DNA of 64,000 nucleotides, taken from positions 62,001 to 126,000 of the forward strand of contig NZ_SIHX01000003.1 in the NCBI RefSeq assembly GCF_004320525.1, in the 5' to 3' direction. The translations under genes and the position numbers were made by a program. Under the pieces are notes generated by a model. It searched no databases. It was not told the origin of the DNA and saw nothing but the letters and a program-made list of their open reading frames with translations. The DNA comes from Arthrobacter sp. S39. Lineage in GTDB: Bacteria > Actinomycetota > Actinomycetes > Actinomycetales > Micrococcaceae. This document shows, one piece after another, positions 1-10,040 of this stretch (position 1 is the first letter of the stretch; the number at the start of each line of letters is the position of its first letter).

Positions 1-414
1 CGACATCCAGCCGAACGTGCCGTTGACCACGCTGTACACGGTGTCGGGGAACCATCCGGTGAGGCCCCACCAGGCAAAGGTGGCGATGAAGACGCCGAGG
101 GCCAGGTTGAACAGTGCTGCGCCGTCCCGGCGGTCTTCTGCGGGCAGGTCGCTGACGTCGTGGCCGATCCTGCGGACGCCGCCTCCCACCAGGTGGCCAA
201 TGCCCAGCCAGGCGCCGCCCACAACGCGGACCAGCCACGGCTGGTGCTCTTCGACTGCGGGCATTTGGCGGGTGCGCGCAGTGCTGGAGCGTGCGGACGT
301 CCGGCCGGTTTTGGACGCCGCGGAGCCGGCCCCGCGGCCAGTGGTGCTGCCGGATTTGGCACTGGCGGAACCCCTGGCGGGGCCCTTGGGCGCGGAAGTA
401 GTACGAGTGGCCAT
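1..414 (-). CDS. ftsK: DNA translocase FtsK, N-terminal part (runs off the left edge)
   Basis: The open frame starts at an ATG at 414 and runs off the window edge after 138 codons, so only the N-terminus is present. It begins with about 50 Ala/Ser/Thr/Gly/Lys-rich residues, then a Trp-containing amphipathic stretch (WLVRVVGGAWLGIGHLVGGG), an acidic link, and a first hydrophobic helix around residues 108-125 (LFNLALGVFIATFAWWGL). A basic low-complexity head followed by membrane helices is the usual start of actinobacterial FtsK/SpoIIIE. FtsK pumps chromosomal DNA through the closing septum. The ATPase domain lies outside the window, so the call rests on this layout and on the position directly downstream of rnj and dapA, the usual neighbours in actinobacteria. 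Confidence 0.8.
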   Translation of the reverse strand, partial: MATRTTSAPKGPARGSASAKSGSTTGRGAGSAASKTGRTSARSSTARTRQMPAVEEHQPWLVRVVGGAWLGIGHLVGGGVRRIGHDVSDLPAEDRRDGAALFNLALGVFIATFAWWGLTGWFPDTVYSVVNGTFGWMS

Positions 415-486
415 ACCTGCCACGCTACCCGAACCGGGCCGGAATTCCGCGGATTTCCGGCCCGTTCCGGGCTTGCATTTTGAGAC

Positions 487-522
487 GCCGAAGGCCCGGT
501 TCCAGGAGGATCGGGCCTTCGG
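487..522 (-). terminator. Rho-independent terminator after rnj
   Basis: An 11-bp perfect stem (CCGAAGGCCCG at 488-498 with CGGGCCTTCGG at 512-522) encloses a 13-nt loop. It lies about 25 bp past the rnj stop, on the side expected for the minus strand. No long U-tract follows, which is common in high-GC actinobacteria. It separates the dapA-rnj unit from ftsK. Confidence 0.75.
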
Positions 523-546
523 TGATTCCGGTGGGGTTCAGGGCTG

Positions 547-2238
<1,692 letters not shown>

Positions 2239-2279
2239 AGTGCACTACTTTCCAGGCGGAAGGGTGCCGGTCTTAGCCT

Positions 2280-3188
2280 TCAGGAAAAGACCAGCCCTCC
2301 TTCAGCCAAATCCTCGCGGATGGTTACGATCTCGGCTTCGTCCGGCTCCACGAGGGGCAAACGGACAATCGAGTTGGGCAGGACTCCCTGCCATTTAAGA
2401 ATCTGTTTTGCGGCAACGGCTCCCTGGACGCGGGTCATCGTGGCGCGGATGACCGGCTGGAGCTCAAAGTTGATCTTCCGGGCCGTGGCCAGGTCGTTCG
2501 CGTTGATGGCGTCGATCAGTTCGCGGAAGCGGCGGGTCGCGACGTGGGTGGTGACCCCAACGAGGCCGACAGCGCCGAGGGCCATCCAGGGAAGGGTCAG
2601 TCCGTCATCACCGGAGTAGAAGTGGAGGTCAGTCTCGGCCATAACGCGGGTTGCGGCGGTGAAATCGGCCTTGGCGTCCTTGACGGCGACGATGTTCGGG
2701 TGCTGCGCGAGGCGGATCATGGTTTCGGGCTCGATCGGGATGGAAGAGCGGCCCGGGATGTCGTACAGCATGACCGGCACATCGGTTGCTGAGGCGATGG
2801 CCTCGAAGTGTGCGCGGACGCCCGCCTGGCTGGGCTTGTTGTAGTAGGGCGTGACGAGCAGGAGCCCGTCGATGCCCAGCGCGGCCGCCTTCTTCGAAAG
2901 GTGAACGGAGTGCGCCGTGTCGTTGGTTCCGGTTCCGGCGATGATGGCGGCCCGGTGACCGACGGCCTCCTTGACAGCACGGAACATGCCGAGGTTTTCC
3001 TCGTCAGTGAGGGTGGAGGTTTCGCCGGTGGTGCCGGTAACCACCAGTCCGTCGCAACCATCATCCACGAGCTTGGTAGCCAACTCTGCCGCCTGGGCGT
3101 AATCCACTTCGCCATCCTTGGTGAAGGGGGTAACCATGGCGGTCAGGAGGGTACCAAGGGCAGGGATGTTCGCGGATGTGTGAGGCAT
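2280..3188 (-). CDS. dapA: 4-hydroxy-tetrahydrodipicolinate synthase
   Basis: A 302-residue TIM-barrel enzyme that condenses pyruvate with aspartate semialdehyde in the diaminopimelate/lysine pathway. The family motif GTTGE spans residues 52-56, Tyr142 and Arg147 lie in LYDIPGRSS, and the Schiff-base lysine is Lys170 in VAVKDAKAD. Length is normal. It sits upstream of rnj on the same strand. The next pathway enzyme, dapB, is about 3.2 kb further upstream at 6352-7122, separated by an insertion of three unrelated genes (nitrilase-fold, DUF222-like and membrane acyltransferase) plus the small TPR membrane gene that follows dapB. Confidence 0.97.
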   Translation of the reverse strand: MPHTSANIPALGTLLTAMVTPFTKDGEVDYAQAAELATKLVDDGCDGLVVTGTTGETSTLTDEENLGMFRAVKEAVGHRAAIIAGTGTNDTAHSVHLSKKAAALGIDGLLLVTPYYNKPSQAGVRAHFEAIASATDVPVMLYDIPGRSSIPIEPETMIRLAQHPNIVAVKDAKADFTAATRVMAETDLHFYSGDDGLTLPWMALGAVGLVGVTTHVATRRFRELIDAINANDLATARKINFELQPVIRATMTRVQGAVAAKQILKWQGVLPNSIVRLPLVEPDEAEIVTIREDLAEGGLVFS

Positions 3189-3287
3189 GGAAAAAACGTT
3201 ACCCTGTCCGCGGCTGGTTAGGACAATGGCGGGGACGTGATGAACGTCAAATATCGCCTGCCGCAGACGTTGTTGGGGCTCCCGGGC

Positions 3288-4037
3288 TCAGCGGAATTTC
3301 AACAGCGCGCTCCGCGAAAGGGTTGCTGTGACCACTTCCGTTCCTGTTCCTGCCGCCTTCTTCATCCGCAGGCCGTCAGGACCCCAAAAACCGCTCAGGC
3401 CGCACGAGGAACCCAGGGCAGTGTTTCCACCAAGGTTGGCCACGATGCCAAACATCCTGTTGTCCATGGCCCGGGCGCCCAGGTGAAGCTCGAGCCGATG
3501 GCCTTCGTCCGCGGTGTAGACGGCAGAAACCGCGTAGGCATCGGCGCCGGCCTCTGCCGCTCCGGTTGAATGGGCAGGCACGGCGGCATCGAAGCAGATG
3601 GCAAGGCCGATCCGCCAACCGTCGAGTTGCAGGACGCTTGCACCGTTGCCGGCAACAAAGACGTCCTTTTCCCGGCCATGCAGGTGTGTTTTGAAGGCGG
3701 GTTCGGTGCTGCCGTCCGGATGGATGGCGAGGGAAGCCAGCCGCGGAGTGCCCCCGGGTTCCCGGTATGCGCCTCCCACGACGGCCGTAATTCCGGTGCG
3801 GCGGCAGATTTCACGGACATCATCGAGGCGCTCGTCGCCCTGGACGAGCCAGTGTTCGGGTGAGGCCAGCAGTTCGAGGTCGTAGCCAAGCAGGGACAGC
3901 TCCGGAAACACAGCCAGCCGCGCTCCGTGCGATTCTGCGTCCTCGATCAGGCGGACGTGCTCCATGGCATTGGGAGAAATTCCGCCGTCGAGGGCCTGGT
4001 ACTGGATGGCGGATACCGTCAGGGCATTGGTCACCAC
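3288..4037 (-). CDS. Carbon-nitrogen hydrolase family protein (nitrilase superfamily)
   Basis: A 249-residue single-domain member of the nitrilase superfamily, which cleaves amides or nitriles. All three catalytic residues are visible: Glu46 in FPELSLLGYD, Lys116 in FKTHLHGREKDVF and Cys148 in GLAICFDAAVP. Length fits the stand-alone amidase or omega-amidase-like branches. The substrate cannot be read from sequence. It is flanked by about 100 bp before dapA and lies downstream of the small DUF222-like gene on the same strand. I see no clear operon partner. Confidence 0.85.
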   Translation of the reverse strand: MVTNALTVSAIQYQALDGGISPNAMEHVRLIEDAESHGARLAVFPELSLLGYDLELLASPEHWLVQGDERLDDVREICRRTGITAVVGGAYREPGGTPRLASLAIHPDGSTEPAFKTHLHGREKDVFVAGNGASVLQLDGWRIGLAICFDAAVPAHSTGAAEAGADAYAVSAVYTADEGHRLELHLGARAMDNRMFGIVANLGGNTALGSSCGLSGFWGPDGLRMKKAAGTGTEVVTATLSRSALLKFR

Positions 4038-4066
4038 TTCATCCTAGGGAACCGGGCAGGACATAT

Positions 4067-4489
4067 TCAGGGCGAGGAAACCCCGCCATGCTGCCGGCCA
4101 GGGTCCGACCGCGGCATGTCCGGACCGCAGTATCGTCCGACGGCGGCCTCCCGCAGGCTCTCAGCCCAGGTGGCCAGGCGCTGGGCGGCCCTGACGTAGT
4201 GGAAGAGTTCCGTGGGCGTGAGGGCGTCCAGATCCGTCTCCGACAACCGGCGCGCCAGTTCCGCGCCGGCCGGCTGCGCCGCCAGCGCGATGCCCTCCTG
4301 CTGCCACTGGACGTCCTCGGGGGTTTCCCCGGCCACGAGCTGCCGGAAAAGGTAGTCGACGACGCCGGGGCTCATGGCCTTCATAAGTCCCGCGGGCGCC
4401 GCCGGACCGTCAGGGCTGCGGCTGGCCCGGTCCGGTCCTTTCCCCGCCGGAAGGGCTGAGGGTGGCTGTGGCTGAGATGGGGTGTGCAT
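4067..4489 (-). CDS. Small protein resembling the N-terminal segment of DUF222/13E12-type proteins
   Basis: A 140-residue protein when started at the ATG at 4489; the open frame continues 36 bp upstream but that part overlaps the palindromic control site. The first 40 residues are Pro/Ser/Ala-rich. Residues around 85-125 contain an amphipathic stretch (LTPTELFHYVRAAQRLATWA) like the helical segment that precedes the DUF222 domain in actinobacterial HNH-nuclease-like proteins. The DUF222 body and HNH motif are absent. It could be a truncated relic or a genuine short paralogue. A LexA-box-like palindrome lies just upstream, which would fit DNA-damage control. Function is not known; the DUF222 link is my reading of a short motif. 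Confidence 0.55.
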   Translation of the reverse strand: MHTPSQPQPPSALPAGKGPDRASRSPDGPAAPAGLMKAMSPGVVDYLFRQLVAGETPEDVQWQQEGIALAAQPAGAELARRLSETDLDALTPTELFHYVRAAQRLATWAESLREAAVGRYCGPDMPRSDPGRQHGGVSSP

Positions 4490-4501
4490 GCCGCCAATAT
4501 T

Positions 4502-4522
4502 ATTCGAACATATATTCGAACA
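4502..4522 (-). promoter_or_regulatory. LexA/SOS-box-like palindrome before the small DUF222-like gene
   Basis: TCGAAC-ATAT-ATTCGA (4504-4519) matches the actinobacterial LexA box TCGAAC-N4-GTTCGA with one mismatch. The same bases also form TTCGAA-N6-TTCGAA (4503-4520) and a 9-bp direct repeat (ATTCGAACA, period 12). It ends 15 bp upstream of the ATG at 4489, where a repressor would block transcription. The local AT-richness also suits a promoter. The LexA assignment is inferred from sequence alone. Confidence 0.5.
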
Positions 4523-4614
4523 CAAGGCCTGCGCGGCAGTGTCCCGGGAGTTTCAGTGACGGGACTGCCGGCACGTGACTGCCTGTCCCCGGCATCCTGT
4601 GAGACGATCGGCTT

Positions 4615-5850
4615 ATGACCTCCCGCGCCACGGCAAAGCCATCCAGGGCGCCCCGAAGCTCATCAGCCGCGGAGCGGCTCCGCGGAATTGACGCGGCCCG
4701 TGGGCTGGCCCTCCTGGGCATGATGGCCACCCACCTGCTCCCCACGTTCGAGTCCAACGCCGACCTCACGCCCACGTGGATCGGCCTGACATTCTCGGGC
4801 CGTGCAGCCGCCCTCTTCGCCGTACTGGCGGGAATCGGCCTCGCACTGTCAACGGGAAAGGAGGTGCCGGCCGAAGGCGCCCGCCTGGGAGCCGCCCGCC
4901 GCGGGATTGCCTTGCGCGCGGCGGTGATTGCCGCCGTCGGCCTGACGCTGGGCGGGCTGGAAGTCAACCTGGCCATCATCCTTGTCCACTACGCGGTGCT
5001 GTTCCTGTGCGTCCTTCCGTTCCTGGGCCTGAAGCCGAAGGCGCTGTGCGCCTGGGCGGCGGGATGGATCCTTGTTTCGCCTGTCCTTGCCTACCTGCTG
5101 CGGCCCTGGCTGCTGGCGTCCAACCCTCCCCTGAAGCTTGGCCACAACCCGTCCTGGGAGGATCTGTCCACGCCGGGCCAGTTATTGGGCGACCTGTTCC
5201 TCACCGGCTACTACCCCGTTTTCCAGTGGATGTCCTACCTGCTGGTGGGCCTGCTGATTGGACGCCTTCCACTGACCAGGGCACTGGTGCCGTGGCTGCT
5301 CGTCGCGGGCGGAACGGTACTGGCAGTCTTCACCAAATCCCTGGGTGTTACTGCGATGGAAAGCTGGGGAGGGAGGACCGCCCTTGAGGACGTGCTGAAC
5401 GCCCCCAACTACCCCCTGGACAGCGTGCTGCAGGTCAACCTCACCGGCGTGCCGCAGGAGGGCTCGTGGTGGTGGCTGGCCTCCGCTGCGCCGCATTCCG
5501 GCACCACCCTGGACCTGGCGCATACGTCCGGCGTCGCGGCCGCTGTGGTGGGCGCCTGCCTGCTGCTCGGGCGGCTCGCGGACTGGCTGGACCTGGACCT
5601 GCTGCTGCCGCTGCGCGGGCCGGGTGCCATGACCCTGACCCTGTACACCGTCCACGTCTGGGTGGTGGCGGGTTTCTACCTGAAGCCGCTCCCGGCAGGC
5701 TGGACCGAAGACGGGATGTATTTTGCCCACGCCGCCGCAGCCATCATGGTGGGCACCGTTTTTGTCCTGCTGAAATGGCGGGGGCCGCTGGAATGGCTGG
5801 GACATGGCGCGAACCAGCTCGGCCGGATGGAGCGGAACACCCGGCGCTGA
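4615..5850 (+). CDS. DUF418/heparan-alpha-glucosaminide N-acetyltransferase-like membrane protein
   Basis: A 411-residue polytopic membrane protein. It opens with a charged tail, then the hallmark RLRGIDAARGLALLGMMATH, which begins the first helix of the DUF1624/DUF418 acyltransferase-like families and carries a conserved His. About ten hydrophobic segments follow, spread over the whole length. Members are thought to move acyl groups across the membrane, but the substrate here is unknown. It is transcribed alone on the plus strand between two minus-strand genes, 125 bp downstream of the divergent DUF222-like gene, with which it may share a promoter region. Confidence 0.75.
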   Translation: MTSRATAKPSRAPRSSSAAERLRGIDAARGLALLGMMATHLLPTFESNADLTPTWIGLTFSGRAAALFAVLAGIGLALSTGKEVPAEGARLGAARRGIALRAAVIAAVGLTLGGLEVNLAIILVHYAVLFLCVLPFLGLKPKALCAWAAGWILVSPVLAYLLRPWLLASNPPLKLGHNPSWEDLSTPGQLLGDLFLTGYYPVFQWMSYLLVGLLIGRLPLTRALVPWLLVAGGTVLAVFTKSLGVTAMESWGGRTALEDVLNAPNYPLDSVLQVNLTGVPQEGSWWWLASAAPHSGTTLDLAHTSGVAAAVVGACLLLGRLADWLDLDLLLPLRGPGAMTLTLYTVHVWVVAGFYLKPLPAGWTEDGMYFAHAAAAIMVGTVFVLLKWRGPLEWLGHGANQLGRMERNTRR

Positions 5851-5868
5851 AGGGCCGGTGCGCAGGGA

Positions 5869-6348
5869 CTACGCCGGAACCTTGCCCCGGAACAGCTTTA
5901 CGGCGTCGCGCATGGAGGCACGGGCGCGCTTGCGGTCCCCTGCCGCGTCATAGGCGCAGCTGAGCCGGAACCAGGAACGCCAGTCCTCGGGTGCCGCTTC
6001 GGCCTCTGCACGGTACTTTTCGAATTCCGCGTCCGCCGCTGAGCGGACGATCCGTCCGGCGGGAGTGCGGGGCAGTTCGTCTACGGGGAGCCCGCCTTCG
6101 GCCTCGAGGACCTTGGCCATCTGCTCCGTGCGGGCGCCGAACAGCAGTTCACGGATCATCGCCCACGCGCCAATAATGGGCAGCACCAGGTAGGCGGCGC
6201 CGATGGCCTTGGCGGCGGGATTGCTGTCCAGCAGCAACAGGACGGACCGCTGGAAGGACACCACGAGGTAGAAGACCAGCAGGAGCGTCACGGCCCCCAC
6301 CCAGATCTTGGTGCGGTTCTTCCGGAATGCGGCCAGCACGTCAGCCAC
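5869..6348 (-). CDS. Small membrane protein with a C-terminal TPR-like segment
   Basis: A 159-residue protein. Two hydrophobic helices (about residues 15-33 and 46-66) are followed by a charged cytoplasmic part. That part ends in one TPR-like helical hairpin (around WRSWFRLSCAYDAAGDRKRA), the usual sign of a protein-protein contact module. The ATG is 3 bp after the dapB stop, so it is almost certainly co-transcribed and perhaps translationally coupled with dapB. No enzymatic motif is visible and the role is unknown. Confidence 0.75.
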   Translation of the reverse strand: MADVLAAFRKNRTKIWVGAVTLLLVFYLVVSFQRSVLLLLDSNPAAKAIGAAYLVLPIIGAWAMIRELLFGARTEQMAKVLEAEGGLPVDELPRTPAGRIVRSAADAEFEKYRAEAEAAPEDWRSWFRLSCAYDAAGDRKRARASMRDAVKLFRGKVPA

Positions 6349-6351
6349 GGC

Positions 6352-7122
6352 TCAGAGCCCCAGGTCCAGGTAGCCGTCGAGTCCCACGGTGAGGCCCGGG
6401 TGTGAGGCTACGTTGCGGACGCCAAGCAGCACCCCCGGCATAAAGGACGCGCGGTCAAAGGAGTCGTGACGGAACGTCAGCTGCTCACCGGGACCGCCGA
6501 GGAGCACCTCCTGGTGGGCCACCAGGCCGCGGAGCCGGACGCTGTGGACGCGTACGCCGTCGACTTCGCAGCCGCGCGCGCCGGCGAGCTCGGAGGTGGT
6601 GGCGTCGGGGCTCGCCGGTACGTTGGCAGCCTGGCGCTCGGCCGCGATGAGCTGGGCGGTCCGGACGGCGGTGCCGGAGGGCGCGTCCACCTTGTCCGGG
6701 TGGTGCAGTTCGATGATTTCGACGGAGTCGAAGTACTTGGAGGCTTTGGCGGCGAACGCCGAGGCGAGCACGGAGCCGAGGGCAAAGTTGGGGGCGATCA
6801 GCACGCCGGTTTCCGGGTGCTCTGCGAGAAGTGCTTCCAGGGCGGCGAGGCGGCCGGCGTTCCATCCGGTGGTGCCGACGACGGCGTGCATTCCGTGCTC
6901 GACGGCGTACCGGACGTTCGCTTCGGTGCTTTCGGGAACGGTCAGGTCCACCACGAATTCGGCGCCCGCAGCGGACAACTGGTCCAGCGAGTCGCCACGT
7001 CCCAGGGCGGCAACCAGCTCCAGGTCGGGGGCCGCTTCAACGGCCTTGACGGCTTCGGCGCCCATGCGTCCGTTGGCACCCAGGACGCCGACGCGCCGGG
7101 GTACGGAAAGTTGTTCGGTCAT
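6352..7122 (-). CDS. dapB: 4-hydroxy-tetrahydrodipicolinate reductase
   Basis: A 256-residue NAD(P)H-dependent reductase, second step of the diaminopimelate branch. The Rossmann motif GVLGANGRMG is at residues 12-21. The catalytic segment ELHHPDKVDAPSGTA carries the His140-His141 pair and Lys144. I start it at the ATG at 7122 (MTEQLSVPRR). The open frame extends upstream to 7185, but those residues look non-coding and would push the Rossmann motif unusually far in. It heads a two-gene unit with the TPR membrane protein. Confidence 0.96.
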   Translation of the reverse strand: MTEQLSVPRRVGVLGANGRMGAEAVKAVEAAPDLELVAALGRGDSLDQLSAAGAEFVVDLTVPESTEANVRYAVEHGMHAVVGTTGWNAGRLAALEALLAEHPETGVLIAPNFALGSVLASAFAAKASKYFDSVEIIELHHPDKVDAPSGTAVRTAQLIAAERQAANVPASPDATTSELAGARGCEVDGVRVHSVRLRGLVAHQEVLLGGPGEQLTFRHDSFDRASFMPGVLLGVRNVASHPGLTVGLDGYLDLGL

Positions 7123-7233
7123 GCCGTTAACCCTACCGTCGGGCCCGACGCCGGGAGGAACCGGCGGCTGTGCGTTACCTCCCACGCACCCAGGACAGCC
7201 AAGCAGACCGGCAGGCGCACAGGCGGCCCGGAG

Positions 7234-7695
7234 TCAGCTCCCCGCGCCCACCCACTCAACCGTTCCGTCGGAGAAGAACTGTTCCTTCCAGATGGGCACC
7301 TCCGCCTTGATCCGGTCCACCAGTTCGGAACAGACGGCAAAAGCCTGCCCCCGGTGCGCCGCCGAGACGGCACAGACCAGCGCGGGATCCCCGATCTCCA
7401 GCATGCCGATGCGGTGGGCAGCCCAGATGCGCACCGGCTGAGTGGCGGAACCCACGCCCGCCTGTTCTGCAACAAGCCGGGCGACGACGTCGGCCATCAC
7501 CTGGTGGGCCGTGGGGTGCGCACTGTAACTGAGCCGCTCAACTGCCTTGCCGCCGTCGTGGTTCCGGACGACGCCGCTGAAGCTGACCACCGCCCCCGCG
7601 GTGTCCGACTCCACCGCGGCGACGGCCTGGTCCACGGAGATGGGCTCCGCGCTCAGTACCGCGTGGACCACTTCGAAAACGGATTCAGTGCCCAT
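7234..7695 (-). CDS. moaE: Molybdopterin synthase catalytic subunit MoaE
   Basis: A 153-residue protein. MoaE, with thiocarboxylated MoaD, puts the dithiolene sulfurs on cyclic pyranopterin monophosphate to make molybdopterin. Recognisable family segments are FSGVVRNHDGG, ERLSYSAHPTAHQV and the C-terminal VPIWKEQFF, whose lysine region lies at the active site. It overlaps mog by 11 bp and is the last gene of the minus-strand moco run. Its partner MoaD is on the plus strand at 12907-13173. Confidence 0.93.
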   Translation of the reverse strand: MGTESVFEVVHAVLSAEPISVDQAVAAVESDTAGAVVSFSGVVRNHDGGKAVERLSYSAHPTAHQVMADVVARLVAEQAGVGSATQPVRIWAAHRIGMLEIGDPALVCAVSAAHRGQAFAVCSELVDRIKAEVPIWKEQFFSDGTVEWVGAGS

Positions 7696-8212
7696 GGTTT
7701 CCCTCCAGCTGGTCGCAAAGGTGCCCGATCACGGGGTCCAGGACGGACAGCCCGTCCATGACCCCCTTGGGTGAACCGGGCAGGTTGACGATGAACGTGC
7801 GGCCGTGCGCGCCGGCGTGGCCGCGGCTGAGCGCCGCCAGCGGTGTTTTGGCCGCGCCTGCCCGCCTGATGGCTTCCATGATGCCCGGGATTTCCCGGTC
7901 CAGGAGCGGCAGCGTGACGTCGGGAGTGCGGTCGTCCGGGCTGAGCCCGGTGCCGCCGCTGGTGATCACGACGGCGGGATGCTGGGTGAGGAGGGCACGG
8001 ATGGCCGCGCCCACGGGCTCGCCGTCCGGGACCACCATGGCGGGGAACGTCTCGAAGCCGTGCTCGGTGAGCCAGTCGATGATGACGGGCCCGGTTTCAT
8101 CCTGGTAGATTCCGGCGGCGGCCCGGGTGGACGCGATGACCACCCCGGCCTTCCGGCCCTGGACGTCGCCGTGCCGGTGCGGCTCCGGCAGGAAAGTACT
8201 CTCGGTGCTCAC
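7685..8212 (-). CDS. mog: Molybdopterin adenylyltransferase / MoaB-Mog family protein
   Basis: A 175-residue protein from the GTG at 8212. It activates molybdopterin by adenylation before metal insertion. The signature [12 protein letters not shown] and the late PGSPKG motif are present. The GTG overlaps the moaC stop by 4 bp (GTGA), which fixes the start and implies translational coupling; the open frame continues upstream through moaC but that part is a shadow. The C-terminus overlaps moaE by 11 bp. MogA and MoaB types are hard to tell apart from sequence, so the exact name is uncertain. Confidence 0.88.
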   Translation of the reverse strand: MSTESTFLPEPHRHGDVQGRKAGVVIASTRAAAGIYQDETGPVIIDWLTEHGFETFPAMVVPDGEPVGAAIRALLTQHPAVVITSGGTGLSPDDRTPDVTLPLLDREIPGIMEAIRRAGAAKTPLAALSRGHAGAHGRTFIVNLPGSPKGVMDGLSVLDPVIGHLCDQLEGNHGH

Positions 8213-8694
8213 AGTTTCCAGTCCCCGCTCTTGCCGCCGCTTTTCGCCAGCACCTTGATGTCCGTCAGGACGGCGTGCTTGTCCACGGCCTTGATCATGT
8301 CGTACACGCTGAGGGCGGCCACGGAGGCCGCGGTGAGGGCCTCCATCTCCACGCCGGTGACTCCGCGGGTCTTGACCGTGGCCAGGATGGAGACCGAATC
8401 CGCGCCGAGCTCGAAGTCCACCGTCACTTTGGACAGCGGCAGCGGATGGCACAGCGGAATGAGTTCGGGTGTCTTTTTGGCGGCCATGATGCCGGCGACG
8501 CGTGCCACGGCCAGGGCGTCGCCCTTGGGCAGGCCGCCGGATCCCAGCAGGGCCATGACGTCGGAGGTGGTGTTGACGGTGGCCGTGGCGGTGGCTTCCC
8601 GGGTGGTTTCGGCTTTCGCGGACACGTCCACCATCTGGGCGCTGCCGTCCTGGCGCAGGTGGGTCAGGCTTGGTTCTGGATTCACAGCATCCAT
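8209..8694 (-). CDS. moaC: Cyclic pyranopterin monophosphate synthase MoaC
   Basis: A 161-residue enzyme that converts the MoaA product (3',8-cyclo-GTP) to cPMP. The substrate-binding segment [11 protein letters not shown] and the segment [20 protein letters not shown] with following KAVDK match the family, including the conserved active-site lysine region. The start overlaps the moeA stop by 13 bp and the end overlaps mog by 4 bp. It is therefore the middle of a tightly overlapped moeA-moaC-mog-moaE operon. Confidence 0.96.
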   Translation of the reverse strand: MDAVNPEPSLTHLRQDGSAQMVDVSAKAETTREATATATVNTTSDVMALLGSGGLPKGDALAVARVAGIMAAKKTPELIPLCHPLPLSKVTVDFELGADSVSILATVKTRGVTGVEMEALTAASVAALSVYDMIKAVDKHAVLTDIKVLAKSGGKSGDWKL

Positions 8695-10016
8695 ACTTCC
8701 ACCTCGTCGCCTTCTGCGAGCGCCGAGACGCCAACAGGGACGTGGACCAGGGCATTGGATCCCGCCAGCGCGTGCATCAGGTGGGAACTTTCGCCGCCTT
8801 CCAGGCGCACGGTTCCGTCGGGCTGGAGGCTTCCGCGGCGGACCTGGTGCTTGTGGGCGGGCGAGCTGAGTCCGTGGGCCAGGCGGGCGCGGACGGGTGT
8901 GCGTGGCGCCGGCGATCCGAACAGTCCGGACAGCACGGGCCGCAGGAACATTTCGAAGGAAACCAGGCAGCTCACCGGATTCCCGGGGAAGCCCAGGAAC
9001 GGAACCCCGTCGAAGGTTCCGATTCCCTGCGGGCCGCCGGGCTGCATGGCGACGTGGAGGAAGTCGGCGCCCTGCCCCTCGAGCACTTGGCGCACCACTT
9101 CATAAGCCCCCATGCTCACTCCGCCGGTGGTGACGATCAGGTCCACCGACGGCGCGTGGCTGCTCAGCAGGGCATGAAGTTCCCCGGGGCTGTCGGTGGC
9201 GATCCGGGTGCGCACCACCTTTAGTCCGGCCTGGCGCATGGCGCTTTCCAGCAGGGTTCCGTTGGAGTTGTAGATCTTTCCCGCCGGAAGGTCCTGGCCG
9301 GGTTCCACCACTTCATCGCCGGTGGTGACCAGCAGGACTGTCAGGGCTTTGTACACGGTGACGTCGGCGAGGCCCAGGCCTGCCAGGAGCCCCAGCTGGG
9401 CCGGTCCCAGGTAGGTCCCGGCCGCCAGCGCCCGCTCCCCCGCTGCGAGGTCGCTGCCCACGGACCGCACAAAGGTTCCGGCCGCCGTCGCAGGCAGCCA
9501 CACCGTGGTGTCAGTGCCGGGATCGGGGAACCGGTCCGGGACTGCCCGTTCCACGGGGACGACGGCGTCCGCGCCGGCCGGGATCGCGGCACCGGTCATG
9601 ATCGGGGCGGCTGTGCCCCGCTCCAGCGGCGCCGGCATGGCACCTGCGGGGACGGGGGCAGCCACACGGAGCTTCGCGCCGCCGTCGGGAATGACCGCAC
9701 TCTTGACGGCAAAGCCGTCCATCTGGGAATTGGCGAACGGCGGCAGGCTGACGGGCGCCGTGACGTCCGCTGCCAGGCCCCTGCCCAGCGCGTCCCGCAG
9801 GGCCAGCTGTTCGGTGCGTCCGGGCACGCTCAGCGGCGCGAGCAGGTCCATCACGGCTGAGAGGTGGGCCGCCACCGACCGCGCCTGGTGGTTGCCGGCG
9901 CGGTGGGTTCCGGAGTGCGGGGCGCCGTCGTTGTGCGTACCTTCAGGCGGGATAACTTCGGCCGGGATGACTTCAGGGGCGGGCGCGTGGCCGTGCGGAT
10001 GCGGGTCGCTGGGCAT
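8682..10016 (-). CDS. moeA: Molybdopterin molybdenumtransferase MoeA
   Basis: A 444-residue enzyme that inserts molybdate into adenylated molybdopterin. The family motifs [13 protein letters not shown] and [13 protein letters not shown] are present, with the usual N-terminal four-domain layout (SQMDGFAV segment, [14 protein letters not shown]). The first 40 residues are His/Pro/Gly-rich and look like a flexible tail, so the true start may be slightly downstream. It is 24 bp after the oxidoreductase gene and overlaps moaC. Confidence 0.95.
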   Translation of the reverse strand: MPSDPHPHGHAPAPEVIPAEVIPPEGTHNDGAPHSGTHRAGNHQARSVAAHLSAVMDLLAPLSVPGRTEQLALRDALGRGLAADVTAPVSLPPFANSQMDGFAVKSAVIPDGGAKLRVAAPVPAGAMPAPLERGTAAPIMTGAAIPAGADAVVPVERAVPDRFPDPGTDTTVWLPATAAGTFVRSVGSDLAAGERALAAGTYLGPAQLGLLAGLGLADVTVYKALTVLLVTTGDEVVEPGQDLPAGKIYNSNGTLLESAMRQAGLKVVRTRIATDSPGELHALLSSHAPSVDLIVTTGGVSMGAYEVVRQVLEGQGADFLHVAMQPGGPQGIGTFDGVPFLGFPGNPVSCLVSFEMFLRPVLSGLFGSPAPRTPVRARLAHGLSSPAHKHQVRRGSLQPDGTVRLEGGESSHLMHALAGSNALVHVPVGVSALAEGDEVEVWML

Positions 10017-10040
10017 GGGACTGCTTTCGGTTGCGGCCAG

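Noticed and set aside
6466..7761. 431-codon plus-strand open frame
   Set aside because: Antisense to dapB and moaE, low-complexity Gly/Asp/Val composition, no start signal.
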